Assembly: GCA_027069385.1 (NCBI GenBank)
Contig: JALXER010000034.1
Span: 13,924 to 28,655 of the forward strand
Reading direction: 5' to 3'
Source of the DNA: Paracoccaceae bacterium
Lineage (GTDB): Bacteria; Pseudomonadota; Alphaproteobacteria; Rhodobacterales; Rhodobacteraceae
Length of the DNA: 14,732 bases
Positions 1-6,836 of this stretch are shown here, in pieces; the first letter of the stretch is position 1; every line of letters starts with the position of its first letter. Below the pieces are notes generated by a model. That model was given only the letters and a program-made list of their open reading frames with translations. It was not told the origin of the DNA and made no database searches. Both the position numbers and the translations under genes were made by a program.

Positions 1-8
1 GCCGATAA

Positions 9-30
9 GGGGGGCCGCTTGCGGCTCCCC
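9..30. repeat. GC-rich hairpin downstream of pobA
   Basis: The arms 9-18 (GGGGGGCCGC) and 21-30 (GCGGCTCCCC) pair over 10 bp, with one G-T wobble, around the core CGCTTGCG. No T-run follows on either strand, so it is not a classical intrinsic terminator. It could still stabilise or mark the 3' end of the pobA transcript, about 80 nt past the stop codon. The same core occurs in the hairpin at 1523-1540 on the other side of pobA. Confidence 0.5.
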
Positions 31-65
31 GCAGAGGCAGACGCCCCGGCCCAACTGCTGGAGGT

Positions 66-83
66 TCATTGCGCAAGCAATGA
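66..83. repeat. 7-bp hairpin with GCAA tetraloop
   Basis: The arms TCATTGC (66-72) and GCAATGA (77-83) are perfectly complementary and enclose GCAA, a GNRA-type tetraloop if transcribed on the plus strand. It lies 28 nt past the pobA stop codon in the direction of pobA transcription. No T-tract follows. It is a possible 3'-end stabiliser, or part of the same family of palindromes as 9-30 and 1523-1540. Confidence 0.4.
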
Positions 84-111
84 TGCCGACAGCAGGCGGG
101 AGGGGGTGTAA

Positions 112-1281
112 TTAGTACGGCAGGCCGACATAGTTTTGTGCAAAGACCTTTTGCGCCGCAACGTTTTCTGCCAAAAATCCCAAATCCGCCTGTTGCATGC
201 GCAAATCAAACGCCGTCTGGGTCGGGAAACGGTGCAGCAGGTGGGTCATCTCCCAGCTGAACCGCTCGGCTTTCCAGACCCGTGCAAGTGCCTTGGCCGA
301 ATAGCCGTCCAGGCCCGACGGGTCTTGATCCTGATAATAGCGCAGAAGCGCGTGGTACAGGTATTGCAAATCGGATGCAGCGGTATTCAACCCCTTGGCC
401 CCGGTCGGCGGCACGATATGCGCCGCGTCTCCGGCCAGAAACAGCTGCCCCCAGCGCATCGGTTCGGTGACAAAACTGCGCAGCGGCGCGATGGATTTTT
501 CAATTGACGGGCCGGTAACCAGCTTTGCCGCGAATTCTTGGGGAATGCGCTTTTTCAACTCGGCCCAGAACCGCTCGTCGCTCCAGTCCTCGACGGTGTC
601 CGACAGCAAACACTGTACATAGTACCGGCTAAGGTTTTCGTTGCGCATAGAGCAGAGCGCAAACCCCCGCGGGCTGTCGGAATAGACCAGTTCCTCATGC
701 ACCGGCGGCGTTTCCGACAGCAGCCCCATCCAGCCCGAAGGGTAGAGCTTCTCGTAATCCCGCCGGACGGAATCAGGGATGGTTTGCCGGCTGATCCCGT
801 GGAACCCGTCACAACCGGCGATAAAATCGCATTCTATCCGGTGTTCGGTGTCGCCAAGCATATAGGTGACATAGGGCGCGTCGGTGTCAACCTGATGCAA
901 ACACACCCCCATGGCCCGATGGATAACCTTCCCCCCGAGCGCGGCGCGGGCGTCATACAGGTCACGGGTCAGCTCGGTCTGGCCATAGACCATAACCGGC
1001 CGGCCGGTGTGTTCAACGAAATCGATGCGGAACTGACCGCCGCCAAATGCAATAACCGTGCCGCTATGGGTAAAACCCTCGGTATCCATACGTTTGGCCA
1101 CTTGCGCCTCGCGCATCAGATCGACCATGCCGGTCTCCAGCACGCCGGCACGGATGCGACCCAGCACATAGTCGCGGGTCCGGCGTTCCAGCACCACGTT
1201 GTCGATCCCCTTTAAGTGCAGCAGTTGCGAAAGCAACAACCCCGATGGCCCGCCTCCGACAATAACAACCTGTGTCCGCAT
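112..1281 (-). CDS. pobA: 4-hydroxybenzoate 3-monooxygenase
   Basis: This FAD- and NADPH-dependent flavoprotein hydroxylase converts 4-hydroxybenzoate to protocatechuate, the entry substrate of the beta-ketoadipate route, in the cytoplasm. The 389 residues follow the Pseudomonas enzyme (about 394 aa, recalled) almost end to end. The N-terminus carries the dinucleotide-binding GGGPSG motif at residues 9-14 and then LGRIRAGVLE. The middle has CDGFHGISR, and the second flavin motif is GDAAHIVPPTGAKGLN. The C-terminal NYVGLPY includes the equivalent of active-site Tyr385; the protein ends about four residues earlier than the Pseudomonas one. I chose the ATG at 1281 because it gives the family N-terminus MRTQVVIVGGG and has AAAGGG about 7 nt upstream. 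The longer frame, to 1425, adds 48 residues unlike the family and would run through an intergenic palindrome. It is probably transcribed on its own, since 279 bp separate it from the upstream operon. No pobR-type regulator is visible. Confidence 0.97.
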   Translation of the reverse strand: MRTQVVIVGGGPSGLLLSQLLHLKGIDNVVLERRTRDYVLGRIRAGVLETGMVDLMREAQVAKRMDTEGFTHSGTVIAFGGGQFRIDFVEHTGRPVMVYGQTELTRDLYDARAALGGKVIHRAMGVCLHQVDTDAPYVTYMLGDTEHRIECDFIAGCDGFHGISRQTIPDSVRRDYEKLYPSGWMGLLSETPPVHEELVYSDSPRGFALCSMRNENLSRYYVQCLLSDTVEDWSDERFWAELKKRIPQEFAAKLVTGPSIEKSIAPLRSFVTEPMRWGQLFLAGDAAHIVPPTGAKGLNTAASDLQYLYHALLRYYQDQDPSGLDGYSAKALARVWKAERFSWEMTHLLHRFPTQTAFDLRMQQADLGFLAENVAAQKVFAQNYVGLPY

Positions 1282-1303
1282 ATCCCGCCCTTTCGTCAGG
1301 CAA

Positions 1304-1331
1304 AGTGTAGCGCGGATTTTCAGCATTGCAA
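1304..1331 (-). promoter_or_regulatory. Candidate sigma-70-type promoter of pobA
   Basis: On the minus strand a -35-like TTGCAA (1331-1326) is followed, after a 16-nt spacer, by a -10-like TACACT (1309-1304). This lies 23 nt upstream of the pobA ATG. Each box matches four of six consensus positions. It is plausible but unproven; alphaproteobacterial promoters are loosely conserved. Confidence 0.35.
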
Positions 1332-1366
1332 CTATTGCCGCCTCTGCCTGCAGGGGCATCGCCTCA

Positions 1367-1385
1367 GGGGGGCATCGAGCCCCCC
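1367..1385. repeat. Perfect 7-bp hairpin GGGGGGC / GCCCCCC
   Basis: The arms 1367-1373 and 1379-1385 are perfectly complementary around the 5-nt loop ATCGA. No T-tract follows on either strand. It lies 86 nt upstream of the pobA start, just upstream of the candidate promoter. Confidence 0.5.
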
Positions 1386-1389
1386 GTTC

Positions 1390-1433
1390 GGCGAACATCG
1401 ACAAGCGATGTGTCCCGGTGGCCAAGGTTCGCC
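1390..1433. repeat. Nested inverted repeats
   Basis: The outer arms GGCGAAC (1390-1396) and GTTCGCC (1427-1433) are perfectly complementary. Nested just inside them, CATCG (1396-1400) pairs with CGATG (1406-1410) around ACAAG; C1396 can belong to only one of the two stems. The layered arrangement would suit a folded RNA better than a simple operator. Confidence 0.35.
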
Positions 1434-1448
1434 TGCGCGCAGCGCCTT

Positions 1449-1476
1449 ATTTTTGTGGGGGAACACCCACAAAAAT
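1449..1476. repeat. Perfect 11-bp inverted repeat, AT-rich outer arms
   Basis: The arm ATTTTTGTGGG (1449-1459) pairs perfectly with 1466-1476 around the loop GGAACA. On both strands the T-run is on the 5' arm and the A-run on the 3' arm, the reverse of an intrinsic terminator. The length and the AT content of the arms make chance unlikely in this GC-rich context. It may be a protein-binding site, the end of a mobile element, or an RNA stem. Confidence 0.6.
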
Positions 1477-1522
1477 TGGCCCGATGGCGCCAGCCGAGGG
1501 CCCCCGCCCAACCGGCAAGGGG

Positions 1523-1540
1523 GTTTTCGCTTGCGAAAAC
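1523..1540. repeat. 8-bp hairpin with CGCTTGCG core
   Basis: GTTTTCGC (1523-1530) and GCGAAAAC (1533-1540) are perfectly complementary with TT between them. As in the neighbouring repeat, the T-run is on the 5' arm, so it does not terminate transcription in the classical way. It starts 20 nt past the aminotransferase stop codon in the direction of transcription, and it shares its core with the hairpin at 9-30. Confidence 0.5.
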
Positions 1541-1560
1541 ACCTGTGGCGAGCGGGAGCG

Positions 1561-2885
1561 TTACAGGTTCAGCCGGTTGATCGCCTCGCTCAGGCGGGTG
1601 ACCAGTTCTTCAACCTGGGCGTCCTCCATAACAAACGGCGGGGCCAGCAGTACATGGTCGCCCTGCTTGCCATCAATCGTTCCGGCCATCGGATAGCAGA
1701 CCAGCCCTGCTTCCATCGCCGCCGCCTTCAGCCGAGCCGCCACCTTTTCGTCCGGGTCAAACGGGGTTTTGCGGTCGATATCCTGCACGAATTCCAGCCC
1801 GACGAACAGGCCGCGCCCGCGGATATCGCCCACATGCGGATGCTGCCCGAACGCCGCGTCCAGTTGCGCGCGCAGCAGCGCCCCCAGATGCTCAACCCGC
1901 GCCAGCAGCCCGTCATCGACGATCCGCCCCAGCACCGCCAACGCCGCCGCTGCCGCCACCGGATGGCCCATATAGGTATGGCCATGCTGGAAAAACCCGC
2001 TGCCCTGCACCACCGCATCATAAATTTCCCCCGAACACAGCATCGCCCCGACCGGCTGATACCCCGCGCCAAGCCCCTTGGCGATGGTCAGGATATCGGG
2101 GCGGACCGCTTCGGTATCCGAAGCAAACAGCGCGCCGGTGCGCCCCATCCCGCACATCACCTCATCCAGAATCAACAACACCCCATAGCGGTCGCAAATC
2201 CGGCGGATCCGCTCGAAATAGCCTTCCACCGCCGGGACCGCGCCCAACGTTGCCCCGACCACCGGTTCGGCGATAAAGGCCATCACGGTATCAGGGCCAA
2301 GGCGCAGGATCTCGGCCTCCAACTCATCCGCTGCGCGCTGACCATAGGCCAGCGCGCTTTCACCCGCTTCACGCAGGCGATAGGCATAGCACGGCGCGAT
2401 ATGGGTCATGCCCAGCAGGATCGGGCCGAATTGTTCACGCCGCCACGCATTGCCCCCCGCCGACAGCGCCCCGATGGTATTGCCGTGATAGCTCTGCCGA
2501 CGCGCAATCACCCGCGTGCGGTCCGGCTGGCCGATCTCGACATAATACTGGCGGGCCAGCTTGATCGCGGCCTCGACCGCTTCGGAGCCACCCGAGACCA
2601 GATAGGCGCGTTCGATCCCTGCGGGCGCATGCGCGATCAGCTTGTCCGCCAGCGCTTCGGCGGGGGCCGAGGTAAAGAACCCCGAATGGGCAAAGGCGAC
2701 CTGATCGAGCTGATCCCTGATCGCCTGCGTAACCACCGCATCGCCATGCCCGAGGCACGATACCGCCGCCCCGCCCGACCCGTCGAAATAGCGCTTGCCG
2801 GTGCTGTCGAACAGATAGCACCCCTCGCCACGGGCAACGCTGGGCAGCGCGGCTTTCGGGGCGCGGTGAAGATATGGCCGGTCAT
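1561..2885 (-). CDS. Class III PLP-dependent aminotransferase, frameshifted near the start
   Basis: This belongs to the omega-amino acid:pyruvate/GABA-type aminotransferases, which move an amino group from an amine or omega/beta-amino acid to a keto acid. The intact frame runs 2736 to 1561 (391 aa from a GTG). It holds LVSGGSEAVEAA, the family SYHGN motif, the PLP-contacting DEVMCGMGRTG, the PLP lysine in TIAKGLGAGYQP (K220 of the 391) and HTYMGHP. The same frame continues upstream of 2736 with the conserved N-terminal segment CYLFDSTGKRYFDGSGGAAV, but it reaches a stop at 2887-2889 without any start codon. The natural start, ATG at 2885, lies one base after the BKACE stop (TGA-C-ATG) and is in another frame, reading MTGHIF. 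One extra C after that TTC would join the frames as MTGHIFHRAPK and give 441 aa, a normal family length. So either the gene carries a 1-nt deletion and is impaired, or the base was lost in sequencing. It is the last gene of the operon. Confidence 0.88.
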
Positions 2886-2886
2886 G

Positions 2887-3669
2887 TCATGTGCTCCTGA
2901 TTTGCCAGAATTCGCGGGCTTGGGCGGGGGTGGCCAGCGGGCCGCGAAACTGGGCCACCAGCGCGGCGGTATCGGGCGCAACCGCGCCAGAGACCAGCGC
3001 CAGATTATTCTCGAACCCGACCCGCGCATGGCCACCCGCCGCAATGGCCGCCTGTGCGCAGGCATGTTCGGCCGGACCAAAGGCGCAGACCATCCAGTCA
3101 TGCGCCGCGCCGCCCAGCGCCGCCAGATAGGCGGGCAGATCGGCAGGGGAGGCCGCCGCCCCGCCATAGCTGCCCAGCACCAGCAGCACCGAATGCGCCT
3201 GCAAGGGCAGCAACGACAGGCCCGCCACAAAGCGCGCGATGTCATCGGGTGAATACAGGATATGCTGCACATGGATTTGCGCCTCGGCGGCAAAGGCGTA
3301 AAAGGCGCGCGACTGCGCCTGTTGCTCGGGGGCGAATTCGCGCCATGCAACCGAAACCGCCTTGGGCATCACGTCGCGCACCACCGCGATCTGGTCTTTC
3401 AGGGCAAAGCGGCCCGCCGCCTCGGTGGTGATCTGGACCAGCATACCGGGCGCGGAATGCTCCACCGCCTGGATCGCGGCACGATAAAGACCCGCATCGA
3501 GGCTGTGCCCGCCATCCTTGTCACGCACATGCAGATGCAGCACCGCCGCACCGGCCTGCTGACAGGCGCGTGCCTCGGCTGCGATTTCGGCCACGGTTAC
3601 GGGCAGGTCGGGATGATCCGCTTTACCGCGCCGTGCCCCGTTGGGCGCGGCAACGATCAGCGGGTTCAT
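2887..3669 (-). CDS. Beta-keto acid cleavage enzyme (BKACE, DUF849)
   Basis: BKACE proteins are Zn-dependent. They react a beta-keto acid with acetyl-CoA to give acetoacetate and a new CoA ester; the founding member, Kce, acts on 3-keto-5-aminohexanoate in lysine fermentation. This 260-aa protein begins with the family pattern APNGARRGKADHP (residues 8-20). It has the metal-binding HLHVRD (H45 and H47), QITTEA (79-84), an HILYSP segment, and GFENNL with the likely third metal ligand E220. It is slightly shorter than usual (about 270-310 aa). Where Kce is recalled to have Glu14, which reads the substrate amino group, the aligned residue here is Arg13, so the substrate may be anionic rather than cationic. 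The ATG at 3669 overlaps the stop of the UspA gene (ATGA), implying coupled translation. Its own stop lies one base before the aminotransferase ATG. Confidence 0.93.
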   Translation of the reverse strand: MNPLIVAAPNGARRGKADHPDLPVTVAEIAAEARACQQAGAAVLHLHVRDKDGGHSLDAGLYRAAIQAVEHSAPGMLVQITTEAAGRFALKDQIAVVRDVMPKAVSVAWREFAPEQQAQSRAFYAFAAEAQIHVQHILYSPDDIARFVAGLSLLPLQAHSVLLVLGSYGGAAASPADLPAYLAALGGAAHDWMVCAFGPAEHACAQAAIAAGGHARVGFENNLALVSGAVAPDTAALVAQFRGPLATPAQAREFWQIRST

Positions 3670-4103
3670 TTGCCCGGTTCACGCACCACAAATACCGATT
3701 GGCGCGCGTGGCGCACGATGCGTGCGGCATTTGGCCCGAGCAGGTAATCCTTGGCATCGGGTCGATGCGAGGTCAGCACAATCAGGTCGGCCCCCAGCTT
3801 GTTTGCGGCCTTGTTGATTTCCTTGTAAACCGAGCCATGACGCACATAGCAGGTGCAATCGACATCACTTGGCACATGGTTGCGCGCAACGGCCTTTAGC
3901 TCGTATTCCGCGTGTTCCAGCGCCTTTTGCGCATAGTCCTTGGGAAAGAACGACCCGACCATCGACATGCCGAAATCGGGCACCACGGTGAACAGGCTCA
4001 ACTCGGCCCCGTGCTTTTTGGCCAGATCAAGCGCCACCGGCAGGGCCAGTTCCCACGATGTCGGCTGGTTGATGTCCACGGGGACCAGAATTTTCTTGTA
4101 CAT
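3666..4103 (-). CDS. UspA-family protein associated with the TRAP transporter
   Basis: This is a single universal-stress-protein domain of 145 residues that starts with the typical strand YKKILVPVD. Proteins of this kind are often encoded next to TRAP transporters. TeaD of the Halomonas ectoine transporter TeaABC is the studied example; it binds nucleotide and modulates uptake. Here the usual glycine-rich nucleotide loop (G-x2-G-x9-G-S/T) is altered to SHRPDAKDYLLGPN (residues 112-125), followed by AARIVRHA, so ATP binding cannot be assumed. It lies 12 nt after the permease stop, with the strong ribosome-binding site GAGGAGG right behind that stop. It overlaps the next gene by 4 nt. A regulatory role on uptake is inferred from its position. 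Confidence 0.92.
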   Translation of the reverse strand: MYKKILVPVDINQPTSWELALPVALDLAKKHGAELSLFTVVPDFGMSMVGSFFPKDYAQKALEHAEYELKAVARNHVPSDVDCTCYVRHGSVYKEINKAANKLGADLIVLTSHRPDAKDYLLGPNAARIVRHARQSVFVVREPGK

Positions 4104-4115
4104 TGATTTGCCTCC

Positions 4116-6740
4116 TCAGGCTTGTGCCATGCGTTCCTGCTTGCGAATCCGGCCCTTTTGCAAGAACCATATAAAGGCCAATAACAGCAATGCCGGAATA
4201 AAGAACAGTTCTTTTGGCAGCCGATCAGCCGGTGTTTCGATATTGAGTACTACCCAGTCAAAATCAACCCCTTTCTTGGCGGCAAAAGACTGACCGACCA
4301 CCGAATCAACGATATAGCCGTCGCCATCCTCCAGGAATATCAGCCCTGCTTCCTGCTCCAGCCGGGTTGCGCCATCGCGCCCGTCGGCCTTGCCCATGGG
4401 CAGTTCCATGGTGGTTTCGACGGGTCTGAAGGTGTTGGCATCCTCGCCCTTCATGCGTACGCGCAAGGTGCCGTCATCGGGTACCGCATCGGCCAGTTCT
4501 ATCAGGGTTGCCGGTGAATGATCGACAAACGGGGCCTCTATCTTGTCGAGCCAGAAGCCCGGATTGAACAGGGTAAAGGCGATCAGCAACAGCGCCGCGT
4601 TTTCCCACATCCGGTTCTTGGTCAGCCACCAGTTTTGCGTGGCCGCTGCAAATAGCAGCATCGCAATCACCGCGATGACAAACACAAGCACCGCCTTGAG
4701 CGGCGTCACGTCGATCAGCAACAGATCGGTGTTGAAGATGAACAGGAAGGGCAAAATCGCCGTGCGTACATCATAGGAAAACCCGATAATGCCGGTCTTG
4801 ATCGGATCGCCCTTGGATATGGCGGCGGCGGCAAATGCCGCCAGCCCCACCGGTGGCGTGTCATCCGCCAATATCCCGAAGTAGAACACGAACATATGCA
4901 CCGCGATCAGCGGCACGATCAGGCCCGACTGCGCCCCGACCTGAATGATCACCGGTGCCATCAGCGCGGTAATCACGATATAGGTTGCCGTGGTCGGCAG
5001 GCCCATGCCAAGGATCAGCGAGAAAATGGCAACAAAGATCAGCATCAGCAGCAGCGAGCCGCCGGAGATGGTCTCGATAAACGCGCCGATCACCTGATGC
5101 GCACCGGTCAGGGTGACCGTGCCCACGATGATCCCGGCCGTACCGGTTGCCACCGCAATACCGATCATGTTGCGCGACCCCGAAATCATCCCGTCGATCA
5201 TCTGCGCCCAGCCCGCCGATATGCCTTTGCCGAAATCCCCCGCGCCGCGGAACATATCCTTTAGCGCATGTTGGGTAACAGCCACAAAGATCATCGACAA
5301 AGTGGCCCAGAAGGCCGAGAACCCGGGCGAGAACCGCTCGATCATCAGGCACCAGATCAGCACCACCACCGGCAAACCGTAGTAATAGCCGGTCTTGGCC
5401 ACCGGCCCTGCCTCGGGCAGTTCCAGCAGCGGCGCATTCGGGTCATCCATTTCAAGGTCGGGGTATTTTGACGCCCAATAGATCAGCCCCAGATAGGCAA
5501 TCACAAAGGTCGCCATCATGCCGTACATGGTATAATCGCCAAACAGCGGTTTCAGCCAGCCCAGCCCGTAATAGATGCCCAGACACAGCGCAAAGAAGAT
5601 GGTAAAGCCAAGCGCGATACCCATCAGACGTTGTGCGCGTGTGCGCGGCGCACCGGGGCGCGGCAGCCCTTCGAGGCCCATCTTGCAGGCCTCCAGATGC
5701 ACGATATAGACCAGCGCAATATAGGAAATCAAAGCGGGCAACATGGCGTGTTTGATCACTTCCATATAGGGGATGCCCACATATTCGATCATCAGAAACG
5801 CCGCCGCGCCCATAACCGGCGGGGTCAACTGGCCGTTGGTCGAAGACGCGACCTCTACCGCGCCGGCCTTTTCGGCGCTGAACCCGACGCGCTTCATCAG
5901 CGGAATGGTAAAGGTGCCGGTGGTCACCGTGTTGGCGATACTCGACCCCGAGATCAGCCCCGTTGCCGCCGAAGCCACCACAGCCGCCTTGGCCGGGCCA
6001 CCGCGCAGGTGCCCCATCAGCGCAAAGGCCACCTTGATAAAATAATTCCCCGCGCCGGCTTTTTCCAGCAGCGAGCCAAACAGCACAAACAGAAACACCA
6101 TAGAGGCCGAAACCCCCAGCGCCTGCCCGAATACGCCTTCGGTCTGCATCCAGAAATGCCACATCGCCTTGTTAAAGCTGGCACCCTTCCACTGGATGGC
6201 GTCGGGAATAAAGGCGCGATCTCCGAAAAAGACATACAGTAAAAAGATGCTTGCGACGACAACCATCGGCAGGCCGAGCGCGCGGAAGGTGGCGATCAGC
6301 ACCACCAGAATACCCGCCGCCGACATGATCAGGTCCATCGTGGTTGGCAGACCGGCACGGCCCGAAATGGCCGACTGGTTCAACACCAGATACATGGTGG
6401 CTGCAACACCCACCGCCGCCAGCCCCCAGTCATACCACGGAATACGGTTGCGCGACGAGGATTTGAACAGGGGAAATGCCGTGCAGGCCAGAAACAGCGC
6501 AAAGGCCAGATGGATGGCGCGGGTCTTGTCCGAGTTCAGATAGAACGCCTGAATCCCGGTCCATTCATTCAGGATCGAAGGCAGGATAGATTCGTTGTAA
6601 ATCTGGAAGATTGCCCAGACAAGCGCGACTCCGGCGAGCATCTTGCCCTGCCAGTTATCGGGGTTTCGTGCGCCTACATCCAGATCAGCCGCCATCGCGG
6701 CTGCATCGATCGCGGCATTGGGTTCCGTCGTGTCGGTCAT
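4116..6740 (-). CDS. Fused TRAP transporter permease (4TM/12TM) with C-terminal DUF3394-type domain
   Basis: This inner-membrane protein of 874 residues joins the small (DctQ-like) and large (DctM-like) TRAP subunits, as is usual for TAXI-type systems. It drives import of the substrate delivered by the periplasmic receptor, using an ion gradient. Hydrophobic segments from about residue 33 to 180 form the small-subunit part. The large part carries GLISGSSIANTVTTGTF (261-277), STNGQLTPPVMGAAAF (300-315), GMGLPTTATYIV (578-589) and ADDTPPVGLAAFAAAA (625-640), all characteristic of this permease family. After the last transport helices come two more hydrophobic stretches (682-702, 713-730), a soluble region of about 110 residues (733-843) and a final membrane anchor (845-861) with a basic tail. 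This matches my recollection of DUF3394, of unknown function. The ATG at 6740 has AGGGAAA upstream. The gene is separated from the receptor gene by 96 nt containing two hairpins. Confidence 0.96.
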   Translation of the reverse strand: MTDTTEPNAAIDAAAMAADLDVGARNPDNWQGKMLAGVALVWAIFQIYNESILPSILNEWTGIQAFYLNSDKTRAIHLAFALFLACTAFPLFKSSSRNRIPWYDWGLAAVGVAATMYLVLNQSAISGRAGLPTTMDLIMSAAGILVVLIATFRALGLPMVVVASIFLLYVFFGDRAFIPDAIQWKGASFNKAMWHFWMQTEGVFGQALGVSASMVFLFVLFGSLLEKAGAGNYFIKVAFALMGHLRGGPAKAAVVASAATGLISGSSIANTVTTGTFTIPLMKRVGFSAEKAGAVEVASSTNGQLTPPVMGAAAFLMIEYVGIPYMEVIKHAMLPALISYIALVYIVHLEACKMGLEGLPRPGAPRTRAQRLMGIALGFTIFFALCLGIYYGLGWLKPLFGDYTMYGMMATFVIAYLGLIYWASKYPDLEMDDPNAPLLELPEAGPVAKTGYYYGLPVVVLIWCLMIERFSPGFSAFWATLSMIFVAVTQHALKDMFRGAGDFGKGISAGWAQMIDGMISGSRNMIGIAVATGTAGIIVGTVTLTGAHQVIGAFIETISGGSLLLMLIFVAIFSLILGMGLPTTATYIVITALMAPVIIQVGAQSGLIVPLIAVHMFVFYFGILADDTPPVGLAAFAAAAISKGDPIKTGIIGFSYDVRTAILPFLFIFNTDLLLIDVTPLKAVLVFVIAVIAMLLFAAATQNWWLTKNRMWENAALLLIAFTLFNPGFWLDKIEAPFVDHSPATLIELADAVPDDGTLRVRMKGEDANTFRPVETTMELPMGKADGRDGATRLEQEAGLIFLEDGDGYIVDSVVGQSFAAKKGVDFDWVVLNIETPADRLPKELFFIPALLLLAFIWFLQKGRIRKQERMAQA

Positions 6741-6774
6741 AGCGTTGTTTCCCTGTTCGTTATTATTATTCCCT

Positions 6775-6789
6775 GCCGCTTTGTGCGGC
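6775..6789 (-). repeat. Short hairpin upstream of the TRAP permease
   Basis: GCCGC (6775-6779) pairs with GCGGC (6785-6789) around TTTGT. On the transcribed strand it is followed by an AT-rich stretch and then the permease ribosome-binding site. With the larger hairpin at 6801-6826 it fills the intercistronic gap. Confidence 0.4.
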
Positions 6790-6800
6790 TTAAACGGGGT

Positions 6801-6826
6801 GACGGGGCCGGATTGGCGGCCCCGTC
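6801..6826 (-). promoter_or_regulatory. Intercistronic 10-bp GC hairpin after the TAXI receptor gene
   Basis: GACGGGGCCG (6801-6810) pairs perfectly with 6817-6826 around the 6-nt loop GATTGG. In transcription order it starts 10 nt past the receptor stop codon. No T-tract follows, so full termination is unlikely. Hairpins in this position are known in transport operons to protect or attenuate the message, so that the periplasmic receptor is made in excess of the permease. That role is inferred here. Confidence 0.55.
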
Positions 6827-6836
6827 AAAGGCGTGA

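Larger units (their letters stand above)
1..111. other. Left-edge segment with no assignable gene
   Basis: Two plus-strand frames stay open across this short stretch. One stops with TAA at 109-111, directly abutting the pobA stop codon; the other stops with TAG at 113-115. Either could be the tail of a convergent gene that starts outside the window, but roughly 37 residues with no recognisable motif do not allow a choice. The segment holds two hairpins, listed separately. No tRNA and no T-tract terminator were seen. Confidence 0.4.
1282..1560. other. Intergenic region dense in inverted repeats
   Basis: This 279-bp gap between the aminotransferase stop and the pobA start has no convincing ORF. 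From 1367 to 1540 it is almost entirely made of inverted repeats: 1367-1385, 1390-1433 with a nested stem, 1449-1476, 1478-1502, 1501-1523 and 1523-1540. Some of these compete with each other for pairing. The pobA promoter candidate lies in the remaining part (1282-1335). The region could be a structured leader or small RNA, a decayed palindromic mobile element, or operator sites. The sequence alone does not decide. Confidence 0.5.

Noticed and set aside
1282..1425. 48-residue N-terminal extension of PobA
   Set aside because: It is unlike the family and would cover the promoter candidate and a palindrome. The internal ATG has a good ribosome-binding site and gives the canonical N-terminus.
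1449..1476. Intrinsic terminator
   Set aside because: The T-run lies on the 5' arm and the A-run on the 3' arm on both strands. No U-tract would follow the stem in either direction.
2860..2890. Programmed ribosomal frameshift in the aminotransferase
   Set aside because: Joining the frames needs a -1 shift right after the sixth codon. There is no slippery heptamer and no stimulatory structure at that point. A single-base deletion is simpler.
1216..3252. 678-aa open frame on the plus strand
   Set aside because: It runs antisense across the pobA promoter, the aminotransferase and BKACE, all recognisable on the minus strand. Its translation is Arg/Gln/His-rich low-quality sequence typical of the complement of GC-rich genes.
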